Below the pieces are notes generated by a model, which saw only the letters and a program-made list of their open reading frames with translations, did no database searches and had not been told where the DNA came from. Both the position numbers and the translations under genes were made by a program. A DNA stretch of 64,000 bases from CAWJAP01 sp963834365. GTDB taxonomy: Bacteria; Acidobacteriota; Vicinamibacteria; Vicinamibacterales; Vicinamibacteraceae. Numbering within the stretch: position 1 is the stretch's first letter; each line of letters begins with the position of its first letter. The DNA is taken from the NCBI GenBank assembly GCA_963834365.1, contig CAWIBS010000041.1:186001-250000 (forward strand). The letters run 5' to 3'. Shown piece by piece: positions 31,397 through 39,900 of the stretch.

Positions 31397-32293
31397 AGCC
31401 ATCGCCTTCAGGTTCGTGAAGCTCTGGCGCAGGCTCGCCAGCGGATCGCCGGGGGTCTGATCCTGCTCCACGAAGCAGTGGGCCACCTTCAGATCCCGCG
31501 CCGTGCGCAGGACCGCCGGGAAGTCGATCGTCCCCGCCCCCACTTCCTTGAAGGCTGCCGGCGGCACCTTGCCCTCGTCGAAGGTGACGGGCGCGTCCTT
31601 CGCCCGATCCTTCAGGTGGAGCAGCTTCACTCGCGACCCGAGATCCCGCACCGTCTTGACAGGATCGAGTCCTGCCGTCGCCAGCCAGAAGACATCGACT
31701 TCGAGACCGACCAGCGAGGCGTCCAGGCGGGACAGCAGGACGTCCCACGGCCGCTCGCCGCCGATCGTCGCGAACTCGAACGAGTGGTGGTGGTAGCAGA
31801 ACTGCAGATCGGCCTTGCGGCACGCTGTGGCTGCCGCGTTCATCTTGTCCGCGAGCCGCTTGTAGTCGTCGATCGACTGGCGCTCGGCCGCAGCCAGGTA
31901 CGCGAGGACGAGGAACTTCATGTCCAGGGCCTTCGCCTGCTCGATCACCCCATCGAACGTCACGTCCGCCGGCGCACCGCCCATCTTCTCCCAGACGTCG
32001 CGATTCCCGGTGACGAGCCACGGATCGAGGTGTCCGCTCGGCGCGGTCATGCCGTGTTTCTTGAGGAGCGGGCCCAGAGCAGGCATCACCGGCCGCAGCG
32101 CCTCGACCTCGCGGTAGCCGATCGCGGCCAGGCTGCCGAGCGTCGCATCGAGCGTCGCGCCCAGTTGCGTGCGCACGGTGTAGAGCTGCACGCCGAGGGC
32201 ACCAGGGAAGTCGGCAGCACCGGCATGTCGCGCGGCCCACGTGCCGACGGCGGCGGACGACATCAATGACAAGGCGACACGGCGGTCCATCAT
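31391..32293 (-). CDS. Exported sugar phosphate isomerase/epimerase-like TIM-barrel protein
   Basis: 300 residues. The N-terminus MMDRRVALSLMSSAAVG with a following hydrophobic run looks like a secretion signal with a weak Tat character (RR at 4-5). The xylose-isomerase-like barrel follows: LGVQLYTVRTQL, LAAIGYREVEA, FCYHHHSFEFA, VGLEVDVFWLATAG, VKLLHLKD and HCFVEQDQT, giving the Glu/Asp/His metal-ligand pattern. ATG 32293 has GGGAG five bases upstream; a second ATG follows directly. Export suggests action on periplasmic sugar derivatives, perhaps keto-sugars with DUF1080-type enzymes, but that is speculation. Confidence 0.82.
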   Translation of the reverse strand: MMDRRVALSLMSSAAVGTWAARHAGAADFPGALGVQLYTVRTQLGATLDATLGSLAAIGYREVEALRPVMPALGPLLKKHGMTAPSGHLDPWLVTGNRDVWEKMGGAPADVTFDGVIEQAKALDMKFLVLAYLAAAERQSIDDYKRLADKMNAAATACRKADLQFCYHHHSFEFATIGGERPWDVLLSRLDASLVGLEVDVFWLATAGLDPVKTVRDLGSRVKLLHLKDRAKDAPVTFDEGKVPPAAFKEVGAGTIDFPAVLRTARDLKVAHCFVEQDQTPGDPLASLRQSFTNLKAMAG

Positions 32294-32364
32294 CGAGACT
32301 CCCTCGTGGACAAAGGCGGAAACCGGGGCTCCGGTGCCGCGAATCATATCGCGACCGGACAGGT

Positions 32365-32384
32365 CTGAAGCCCTGTCCCACCTC
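32365..32384. repeat. 20-nt dispersed repeat, copy 1
   Basis: CTGAAGCCCTGTCCCACCTC here is identical to 48925-48944. It lies in the 262-bp gap between two divergent genes. No coding role; it may be part of a larger dispersed palindrome. Confidence 0.7.
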
Positions 32385-32555
32385 CTGATCCGCCGACACC
32401 CACTCTCGGCGCTCACACGGCCTGGAGCCTCACTGTACGGATGGGCTTCCGAAGCTGCCGCAGGATCGAGTGGGGCCGTGGGGTTGCTGTTCGCACGCTC
32501 CGCAGCTACGCTGATCGCAGCCCCCCTCGAACAGTGCCCATACGGAGGTCCCCTC

Positions 32556-33881
32556 ATGCCGCTCCGCCAGGTTCCCGGTACGTCCACGCCGTATGCCCTG
32601 ATCGCGTTCGACGAGAACGGCCGCGAGCGCACCGATGATCCCGACGGGCTCGACGGGCGGATGAGTGCGCGCATTCTCCGCGACGTCGAGCAGCACCCGC
32701 CCACCAACATCTTCCTCTTCGCCCACGGCTGGAAGGGCGACATGCCCAAGGCCATCGACCAGTACAACCGCTGGATCGGGGCCATGCTCAAGGTCGCGGA
32801 CGATGTGGCCGCCGAGGAGGATCGCATTCTCGACTTCACGCCCTACTTCATCGGGCTGCACTGGCCCAGTCAGCCCTGGGGCGACGACGAGCTCGGCACC
32901 GCAGGAGCCTCCTTCGACGTCGATCAGCCCCAGGTCCCGCTCGCCGAGCTGCGCGCGCGCTACCTCGATCGGCTGGGTGACACGCCGGAGATTCGCGCCG
33001 CGCTCGACGTGATCCTCACCGAGGCCCGCGACAATCCGGCCGCCCTGACGCTGGACCCCCCGATTGTCGCCGCCTATCGCCAGTTGCACGACCTGCTGGC
33101 GCTCGAAGACAAGGGCGTGGACGCCGGGCCGGGCGACGATCACGAGCCGTTCGACCCCGAAGTCTCCTTCCAGCTCGCCCAGGCCGAGAGCCAGGCGTCG
33201 TTCGGCGGCATCGACTGGGGCGGCGTCTTGTCTCCGCTGCGGCAGCTCTCCTTCTGGACGATGAAGAAGCGGGCGCGATCGATTGGCGGCGGCGGGATGC
33301 ACGCGTTCGTGCACGAGCTGCAAGACGACCTGCCGGCCGCGATTCATCTCATGGGCCACAGCTTCGGCTGCATCGTCGTCTCGTCGATCCTCCGCGGCGA
33401 CGGCCGCTCGACGCTCAGCGCACCGGTCGATTCGGTGGTCCTCGTGCAGGGCGCGCTGTCGTTGTGGGCCTATTGCCCGGACATCCCCAAGGCGCCGGGA
33501 ACGCCAGGCTTCTATTCGAGTGTCGTGTCGGGCGGGAGGGTCCGCGGACCGATCGTCACCACGCAGTCCACCTTCGATACCGCGGTCGGCAGGTTCTACC
33601 CGCTGGCTGCCGGCCTCGCCGGTCAGGTGGATTTCGGTCCCGGCAGTGACGACCTCCCCACCTACGGCGGGCTCGGCACCTTCGGCGCCCGCGGCCTGTC
33701 GAGCGGTGTCGTCTCCGGGCAGATCGAGCCGGTCACGCACCAGTACGGATTCGCGCCCGGCACGATCTACAACCTCGATGGCAGTGCGTACATCAAGAAC
33801 GGCGACGGCGGGTCCGGCGCCCACAGTGACATCGACGGCCCCGAAGTGGCGCACGTGATCTGGCAGGCGGCGCAGGTCTAG
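32556..33881 (+). CDS. Alpha/beta-hydrolase-like protein of the CHAT/caspase island
   Basis: 441 residues, no signal peptide, probably cytoplasmic. An alpha/beta-hydrolase fold is suggested by NIFLFAHGWKGD (oxyanion-hole HG near residue 57) and the nucleophile elbow HLMGHSFGCIVVSS (GxSxG, Ser near 269). A likely terminal His is in the tail (GAHSDIDGPEVAHVIW). A charged insert separates the two halves. I do not recognise a named family. ATG 32556 has GGAGG eight bases upstream. It is followed by a caspase-like gene in the same direction and faces the CHAT operon, so it may act as an effector or processing partner there; that is inference. Confidence 0.72.
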   Translation: MPLRQVPGTSTPYALIAFDENGRERTDDPDGLDGRMSARILRDVEQHPPTNIFLFAHGWKGDMPKAIDQYNRWIGAMLKVADDVAAEEDRILDFTPYFIGLHWPSQPWGDDELGTAGASFDVDQPQVPLAELRARYLDRLGDTPEIRAALDVILTEARDNPAALTLDPPIVAAYRQLHDLLALEDKGVDAGPGDDHEPFDPEVSFQLAQAESQASFGGIDWGGVLSPLRQLSFWTMKKRARSIGGGGMHAFVHELQDDLPAAIHLMGHSFGCIVVSSILRGDGRSTLSAPVDSVVLVQGALSLWAYCPDIPKAPGTPGFYSSVVSGGRVRGPIVTTQSTFDTAVGRFYPLAAGLAGQVDFGPGSDDLPTYGGLGTFGARGLSSGVVSGQIEPVTHQYGFAPGTIYNLDGSAYIKNGDGGSGAHSDIDGPEVAHVIWQAAQV

Positions 33882-34019
33882 CCACGGACAGATCGGACAG
33901 AGTTCGGACGCGCTGGCAGAGGATCAGGCTCGCTGGCCGATCTGCGTCCTGGCCCGCAGCCCGTAGTCCGTAGCCCGTAGCCCGTAGCCCGATACGATCC
34001 ACCCACACGCGGAGTCCCA
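33881..34019. repeat. Intergenic repeats: CCACGGACAGATC motif and 7-bp tandem array
   Basis: At 33881-33902 a GCCACGGACAGATCGGACAG motif of the family also found at 18652-18775 and 49136-49196. At 33956-33991 a tandem of GTAGCCC units (about four and a half). The GGAG ribosome site of the next gene follows the array. Confidence 0.7.
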
Positions 34020-35438
34020 ATGCCGCCGGATGCGCCCGAACCGCCATTCTCGACCGGCGTGGACTGGACGACGGGCGCCGTGCTCCCCGAGGTGTCACCG
34101 GGCGGGCTCGACGACATTCCCGAGGAGGTTGACGCGCAATCGCGCGCGGCGGGCGTGACGCGCGGCCTCGCGGTGGACGACGTCGATCCCAACAACCTGG
34201 CCGAGGCGGGCTGGGGGATCATCTTCGGACCGGGCGTCAGCGCCGGAGTCCGGCAGGCACTGCAGCCGCTGATTGCCCACCGGCAAGCCGAAGCCGGCTC
34301 GCTCTTCGCGAGTTTCGAGGGCGCACGCGCCTACCAGCCGGACGACACGGTCCGCTCCTGGTTGAACCGCCAGCAGGTGACGTTCGCGTCGGTGAACCCG
34401 CAGCTCGGCGTTCCGCTCTACCTGCTGATCGTCGCCTCGCCGCAGGACATTCCCTTCGAGTTCCAGTATCTGCTCGACGCCTACTGGAACGTCGGCCGTC
34501 TGCACTTCGACGATGAAGCGATGTACGGGGAGTACGTGTCGCGCCTCCTCGCCTACGAGCGCGCCGCGACCTTGACGCAGTCGCGGCGTGTGACCATCTT
34601 CGCGCCGCTGAATCCGGCTGACCGCGCGACCGGGTTCTTCCACAACCAGGTCGCGAAGCCCTTCGTCGAGGGTTCGACGAAGTACGGGCTCAAGCCAATC
34701 GGCGCCGCGCAGCAGTTCGCGATGGACGCGGCGCTCAAGGGCGATGCGACCAAGGCGCGGCTCGAGGCGACGCTGGCGGGCACGGCTCCCGGCGGCCGGC
34801 CGGCCGTGCTCTTCACCGGGTCGCACGGCATCTTCGCCGGTCCGGAGGTGGCGCAGCGGGTCGATCGCATCGGCGGCCTCGTCACGCAGGACTGGAACGG
34901 CCCGGGCACGCCTCTCAGCGCGGCCTCGACGCTGTGCGCGAGCGACCTGGCAGACATCGACGACCTGGGCGGCCTCCTGCATTTCATGTTCGCCTGCTAC
35001 GGCGGCGGATGCCCCGCCGTGGACACGTACACACGCCTGGCGGACGGGACACCGAAGCCGCTGCTGGAGCAGACGATCGTCTCGCGGCTGCCCCAGGCCA
35101 TGCTCGCCCGCGGCGCGCTCGGCATCGTCAGCCACGTCGATCGGGTGTTCGCCTTCTCGTTCCAGACCGACACGATGCTGCCGCAGACGCAGGACCTCCA
35201 CCAGGTGTTGCAGCGCATGGTGCGCGGGCAGCGTCTGGGTCAGTGCCTCGATGCGTTCAATCTGCGGTGGGCGGTGCTCTCAGCCGAACTCACCGGGCTG
35301 CTTCGCACGCGCGAACTGAGCTCGGGGCAGGTGCCGGATGCGGTGCTCGCCGATCGCTGGCTCAAACGCGACGATGCCCGCAACTACATCGTGCTCGGCG
35401 ATCCCGCCGTCCGCCTGCGGACGGAGTTGCTCACGTGA
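34020..35438 (+). CDS. Caspase-fold (C25/CHAT-like) peptidase candidate
   Basis: 472 residues. The core resembles clan CD cysteine peptidases. A hydrophobic strand ends in a His (PAVLFTGSHGIFA, His near 269), and a second strand ends in Cys (LLHFMFACYGGGCP, Cys near 326, with another at 331). The GSHG and ACYGGG pairing is like gingipain or CHAT proteases. The N-terminal half has VPLYLLIVASPQDIPFEFQY, typical of a preceding alpha/beta layer. The C-terminus has YIVLGDPAVRLR, common at the end of C25-like domains. ATG 34020 follows GGAG. Located between the hydrolase and the convergent metallopeptidase gene. The family call rests on motif reading only. Confidence 0.7.
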   Translation: MPPDAPEPPFSTGVDWTTGAVLPEVSPGGLDDIPEEVDAQSRAAGVTRGLAVDDVDPNNLAEAGWGIIFGPGVSAGVRQALQPLIAHRQAEAGSLFASFEGARAYQPDDTVRSWLNRQQVTFASVNPQLGVPLYLLIVASPQDIPFEFQYLLDAYWNVGRLHFDDEAMYGEYVSRLLAYERAATLTQSRRVTIFAPLNPADRATGFFHNQVAKPFVEGSTKYGLKPIGAAQQFAMDAALKGDATKARLEATLAGTAPGGRPAVLFTGSHGIFAGPEVAQRVDRIGGLVTQDWNGPGTPLSAASTLCASDLADIDDLGGLLHFMFACYGGGCPAVDTYTRLADGTPKPLLEQTIVSRLPQAMLARGALGIVSHVDRVFAFSFQTDTMLPQTQDLHQVLQRMVRGQRLGQCLDAFNLRWAVLSAELTGLLRTRELSSGQVPDAVLADRWLKRDDARNYIVLGDPAVRLRTELLT

Positions 35439-35451
35439 GCCGAGACCACAG

Positions 35452-35513
35452 GTCCGGCTGAAGCCGGACACTACGTCAACCGGTCGCCAAGTCGCCAAGT
35501 CGCCAAGTCGCCG
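35452..35513. repeat. REP-like palindrome plus 9-bp tandem array
   Basis: REP-like palindrome at 35452-35469 (loop variant CTGAAG), then three to four GTCGCCAAG units at 35482-35513, in the 122-bp gap between convergent genes of the island. Confidence 0.8.
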
Positions 35514-35560
35514 GCAGGTCCGGCTGAGGGGCGCCGTCGCCAACAAGGTCAGCCCCGCGA

Positions 35561-36925
35561 TCACGAATCGCCGAGCGCGTCGATCGCGGCGAAGAATGAC
35601 GACCCTGCGGTCCGGCCCGACTCACGGTCATCGTCCTCGCTGAACGTCACGTCAGCCCGGTCGGCGGCATCGAGCACACCCGGCGGACGCGCGCGGACGA
35701 TGCGGTCCCGGACCTTCCGCCAGGTGGCAGAGCGGTTCGACGCCGCCGGATCGAGACGATAGTGCTCGCACGCGGCGGCGACCAGCGCGCGCGAGTCCTG
35801 CAGCGTCTCGTCGTTCAGCGGAAAGCCGGCCGCGAGCAGCTTGAGGGCCAGCGCGTACTCCCCCGCCACATGCGAGAAGTGGAGCGCCTCCGGCAGGAGG
35901 CCGCCGGACACGAGGCGCGCGGCCACGGTGCGCGCATCAGCCGCCAGCTCCGCGAGCGGATCGCCTGGATACGCGGCCATCCAGGCGGCCAGCACCGCTT
36001 GCGCCTCGTCCTTGAAGCCGAGGGCGTCCAGGGCGCCCGCGTTGAGCCGCATGCGCAGCGTCGATGGCGGGTACTCACCCCACCCGCCCGCGGCATCGGC
36101 CCGTTCCGCCTCGATGTCCGCGCGGCGCCGGGCGAGGACGTCGGCCAGGCTCCAGGCGAACGCCGGACCGGCCGCCACGCAGGCGAACACGTCGGCAAAC
36201 ACTTCGGATCGCCAGGCGAGCCATCCGTCGCGCGCCTCCGGCCGTTCGAGCGGCGCGTCGGTGATGATCCTCCCGGCCGCCGCGCCCAGGTGAAAGTCGT
36301 CCTCGACCAGGTGCCCGGTTTCGTGCGCGACGAGCACCAGATGCGGCAGGTGCTCCAGATGCAGCCACGGCACGCCGATGATCGGGACCGGCAGATCGCC
36401 GATGACGGCGGCAAACGGCGCCGCGTCGGTCCAGCCGCCCGGCGATCGCACGACGTCGTAGGCGCGCCCGCGCGGCAGCGCATTCGGGGACCAGTCGCCC
36501 TGAAGGGACACCAGGGGCGGCTCGCGCGTGACGCCGGCCGTCTTGCCGAGCGCATCGAGCACCGGCCGGTAGCACGCCCACGCAAAGGCATCGGCGGCGC
36601 GCAGGAACTGCGCGAACGGCTCCTGCGTGCGGAGCACGAGCCTGGAGCGGAAATAGTCCCACACCGCATGCACCGCCAGCAGCCGCTTTTCGATCGTCCG
36701 CGCCTGTCTCAGCAGGTCGTCGTCGGTCGTCAACTGCCGCAGCTGGTCGGCGACGAGACTCTGCAGGCCCTCGATCTGAGAGGCCAGGCGGCGGATCTGT
36801 GTGTGGTGCTTCGCGAGCGGGCTGCTGCCGCTGGCGCTCAGCTTGCGCCACGCGTCGAGCTCCGCCGGCAGCGCGGCGACCTTCGTGTCGAGCTCGATCC
36901 GCTTGCGATGCGCAAATTGCGACAC
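35561..36925 (-). CDS. Zinc metallopeptidase-like protein (HETGH), island operon gene 3
   Basis: 454 residues. A helical N-terminal third (heptad-like Leu/Gln pattern, about residues 40-90) precedes the zinc motif LVLVAHETGHLVED, with His 201, Glu 202 and His 205. About 36 residues later SEVFADVFA could supply the third ligand (Glu 241) in gluzincin style. The C-terminal half is helical, with repeats resembling TPR-like pairs. GTG 36925 lies eight bases after the stop of the giant NTPase gene, with GAGG upstream, so the genes are one operon. I recognise no named family. A cytoplasmic protease acting within the CHAT/STAND system is the natural guess. Confidence 0.72.
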   Translation of the reverse strand: MSQFAHRKRIELDTKVAALPAELDAWRKLSASGSSPLAKHHTQIRRLASQIEGLQSLVADQLRQLTTDDDLLRQARTIEKRLLAVHAVWDYFRSRLVLRTQEPFAQFLRAADAFAWACYRPVLDALGKTAGVTREPPLVSLQGDWSPNALPRGRAYDVVRSPGGWTDAAPFAAVIGDLPVPIIGVPWLHLEHLPHLVLVAHETGHLVEDDFHLGAAAGRIITDAPLERPEARDGWLAWRSEVFADVFACVAAGPAFAWSLADVLARRRADIEAERADAAGGWGEYPPSTLRMRLNAGALDALGFKDEAQAVLAAWMAAYPGDPLAELAADARTVAARLVSGGLLPEALHFSHVAGEYALALKLLAAGFPLNDETLQDSRALVAAACEHYRLDPAASNRSATWRKVRDRIVRARPPGVLDAADRADVTFSEDDDRESGRTAGSSFFAAIDALGDS

Positions 36926-36933
36926 GAGGGACC

Positions 36934-39900
36934 TCAGGCCGGGAGGAAGAGCGCGTGCGGATCGGCGGTGAAGAGCGCGGCGGCAAGAAAGGGCAGGACG
37001 GCGTCGAGGCGGGGGGCCGCCTCACCGATGGTCGGACCGGCCGCGGCCAGTCGGTCGAGCATCTCGTCCAGGCCGAGGCGCTGTGCGACCGCCTCGCACA
37101 GCACGTCGTAGGATCGGCCCATCGCCTCTTCGTGTCCCAACCCGAGTCCGAGCACGGCGTGGACCTGTCCTCGCCGCGCCACGTCGAACGCGATGCGGTT
37201 CCGTGCCAGGAGCTGCACCACTGCCTCGGTCGGCGATCCGGGCGACGGGATGTCGAGCACGAGCGTCGGCGGCCGGCCCGCCCGGCGCACGAGACGATCG
37301 TGCAGGCTGCTGGCATCGACGGGGCACGTCCCCGAGAGCAGCGCGTACCCCTCCGTGGCCTCGCAGAGCATCGCGCTGATGATCACCAGGTGCGGCGAGG
37401 TCGTGGCGAGCACGTCGAGTCCGCGCTCGAGCGACGGGACCACCGTGACGTGGGCGCCGGCGCGCTCGAGCCGGTGCGGCATCAGCTCGAAGGAGACGCC
37501 CGCCAGACGCTGCGCCCCGGTCCCACGCACTGCATCGATGACGAGCACGTGAGGCGGTCCCTCGCTGGCCGCGCGCGCGTCGCGCCGACGCGTTTCGACG
37601 CTCGCGTCCGGCTGCGGGTCGATGTCGTCGCTGCGCACGGGCATTGGCACGCCTTCCAGACGCCAGGGCACGCGGACGAGCGACATCGCGTGGGCGCCGG
37701 GAACACGCACCGCGAGCTCCCATGGCAGGACGCTCAGGTCGCCGCGGACATCCAGCCAGATCCGTCGATCGTGTATCGCAGCCGGGGCTGACCGATCGCG
37801 AACGGGCTCGAGCCACGAGGCGAGGCGCACGGCCCACACGCGCCAGTCCTCGGCCAATTGCTCCGCCTCCCGCCAATGGTCCTCGTGAGACGCGAGCCGC
37901 GGCAGAGAGGCCGATTTCAGCGGGCGCCAGGATTCGTCGGCTACCGCGACGCGCGGCTCCGGACCGGTGCTGTCGAACGCCAGCAGGAGCGGGAGCGTGT
38001 CCTCTGATCCGGCGGCTGGTGCGGACGGCGGGACCGTCCACGTCGTACCCCGGTGGCGCACGCGGACACCGGCGATGGTGACGTGCGTACGCGTCACGCC
38101 AACCGCGCCGCCGGGGCCTTCGATTTGATACCCGAGCTGACGCGCCATCCGCTCGAGCATCGCGTCGCTGTCGACAGTGGGCGTGGACGCCGACTCGGTG
38201 CGCTGGACGCGCAGGACTTCCGTCTGGGCCTCCGCATGCAGATGAAAGCTGGTGGCCAGGGTCGTGTGGCGCAGCTGATCGACCGTCGGCGCGTTCAGGA
38301 GGCCGGCCTCGTCGAACGCCTCGGCGGCGACGAGACGCTCCGCGAGCCCGAGCCGCAGCGCCGCCTGCAGGACGGGCGTCCGGGCGGCGGCCTCGAGATC
38401 GACCTGCGCCGGGAGTCGCGGCCCCGGTGAGCCGGCTTCGCGCAGCCGCATCTCGAGGGCGAGCCGATGGCGCAGGAGGATCAGATCGCCGAACGACTGC
38501 ACCTCCTCCGCGGGCCCCAGCATCGCCCAGGCATCGTCGAAGCGGCCCAGCGCCCGGGCGAGCTCGGCGGTCGCGATCGCGCGAATCCGCGACTCGCGAA
38601 CGGCGTGCGCCTCGGCGCGGCCGGGCTCGGCCTCGATCGTGAACGCGCCCAGCAGCGGCGTCACATCGACGTCCGGGGCAATCGACCACACGCCACCGAG
38701 CGCGAGGGGATGAAGCAGCGCGGTCCGCGCGGTCACGGGAACCACCTCCGCGATCGCGAGGAGGAGCGTGGTGAGCTGCGCGCGGTCCAGCGCACCGAGT
38801 CCGAAGGCGAGTCGCGCGAGCCACGCGACGATCTGCTGAGGGCGCGACTGTCCCGTCGCGCGCGGGGACGCGAGCGTCTCGAGGATCTCTGCGGCTTCGG
38901 AAGGGCGCCCGGTCCGGAGGGCCACCCAGGCCGACAGCACGGCCCACTCGACACGCAGGGCCGGATTCTGATCGGCCGAGGCGAGCGGACCCTCGTCGAG
39001 CAGCATCGACGCCTCGCGGACGTTGCCGGCGTGGCGCACGAACAGCCGCAGCATCGCCACGCGGCAGCGGTCGGCGCTCGAGAGATCGCCGCGCGCCGCG
39101 AAGGCCTGGCGGCCGCGTCGATAGGCCTCGAGCGCCCGATCCAGCTCGAGCTGCTCGGCGTACGCCTCACCGAGGACGAACGCGGCTTCGAGCGCCGAGC
39201 GCTCGTGGCCGGCGAGCGTGCGCTGCATGAGCGAGGCGAAGTCGATGGCGACATCGGGCCGCAGCAGCGCCAGCGCCACGCGGGCGTGCGATTCGAAGTA
39301 GTGCGGGTTGCGAGGCTGGCCGGCCGTGCCGAGCCGCTCGGCCCCGGTCAGCCGCGTGAACGCGCGAGACGGCCGGCCCTCGGACAGGTCGAGCGCGACC
39401 AGGCGGTTGGTGAGCTCGTAGACCTTGTGGAGCCGGCCCGACTCCTGCGCGCTCGCGAGCGCGGCGGCATAGTGGTCGCCGGCGATCTGCCACGCCCCGC
39501 GGCGCGCGGCCCGATGCGCAATGCGATCGTGGATCGCCCAGAGGGGTACCTCACGGGACTCGTCCGCCCGGGCCGAGTCGAGGGCCTGCGCGAAGTCCGC
39601 CTCGGCGTCCTGCCCCATCCGCACGCGGAGCTCGGCGCGCTGCAGGAGCAGCCGGACCTGTTCCCGGTCCGAGTAGGCGCCGCTCGCAAGCTCCCGATCG
39701 AGCAGCTCGACGGCCTCCCGGGAACGGCCGGCCCGGAACAGCCGCATCGCCTCGGCGCAGCTGCGGCACCACGCGGGGACGATGAGCTCGCCCGCCAGCC
39801 GTTCGAGACGCTGCGCCTCGCCCAGATGGCGCCAGGCCCGATCGAACGCCAGGCTCGGGAGGGCAAAGGTGTAGTTGACGTCGGCGCACATCGCGTTGGC

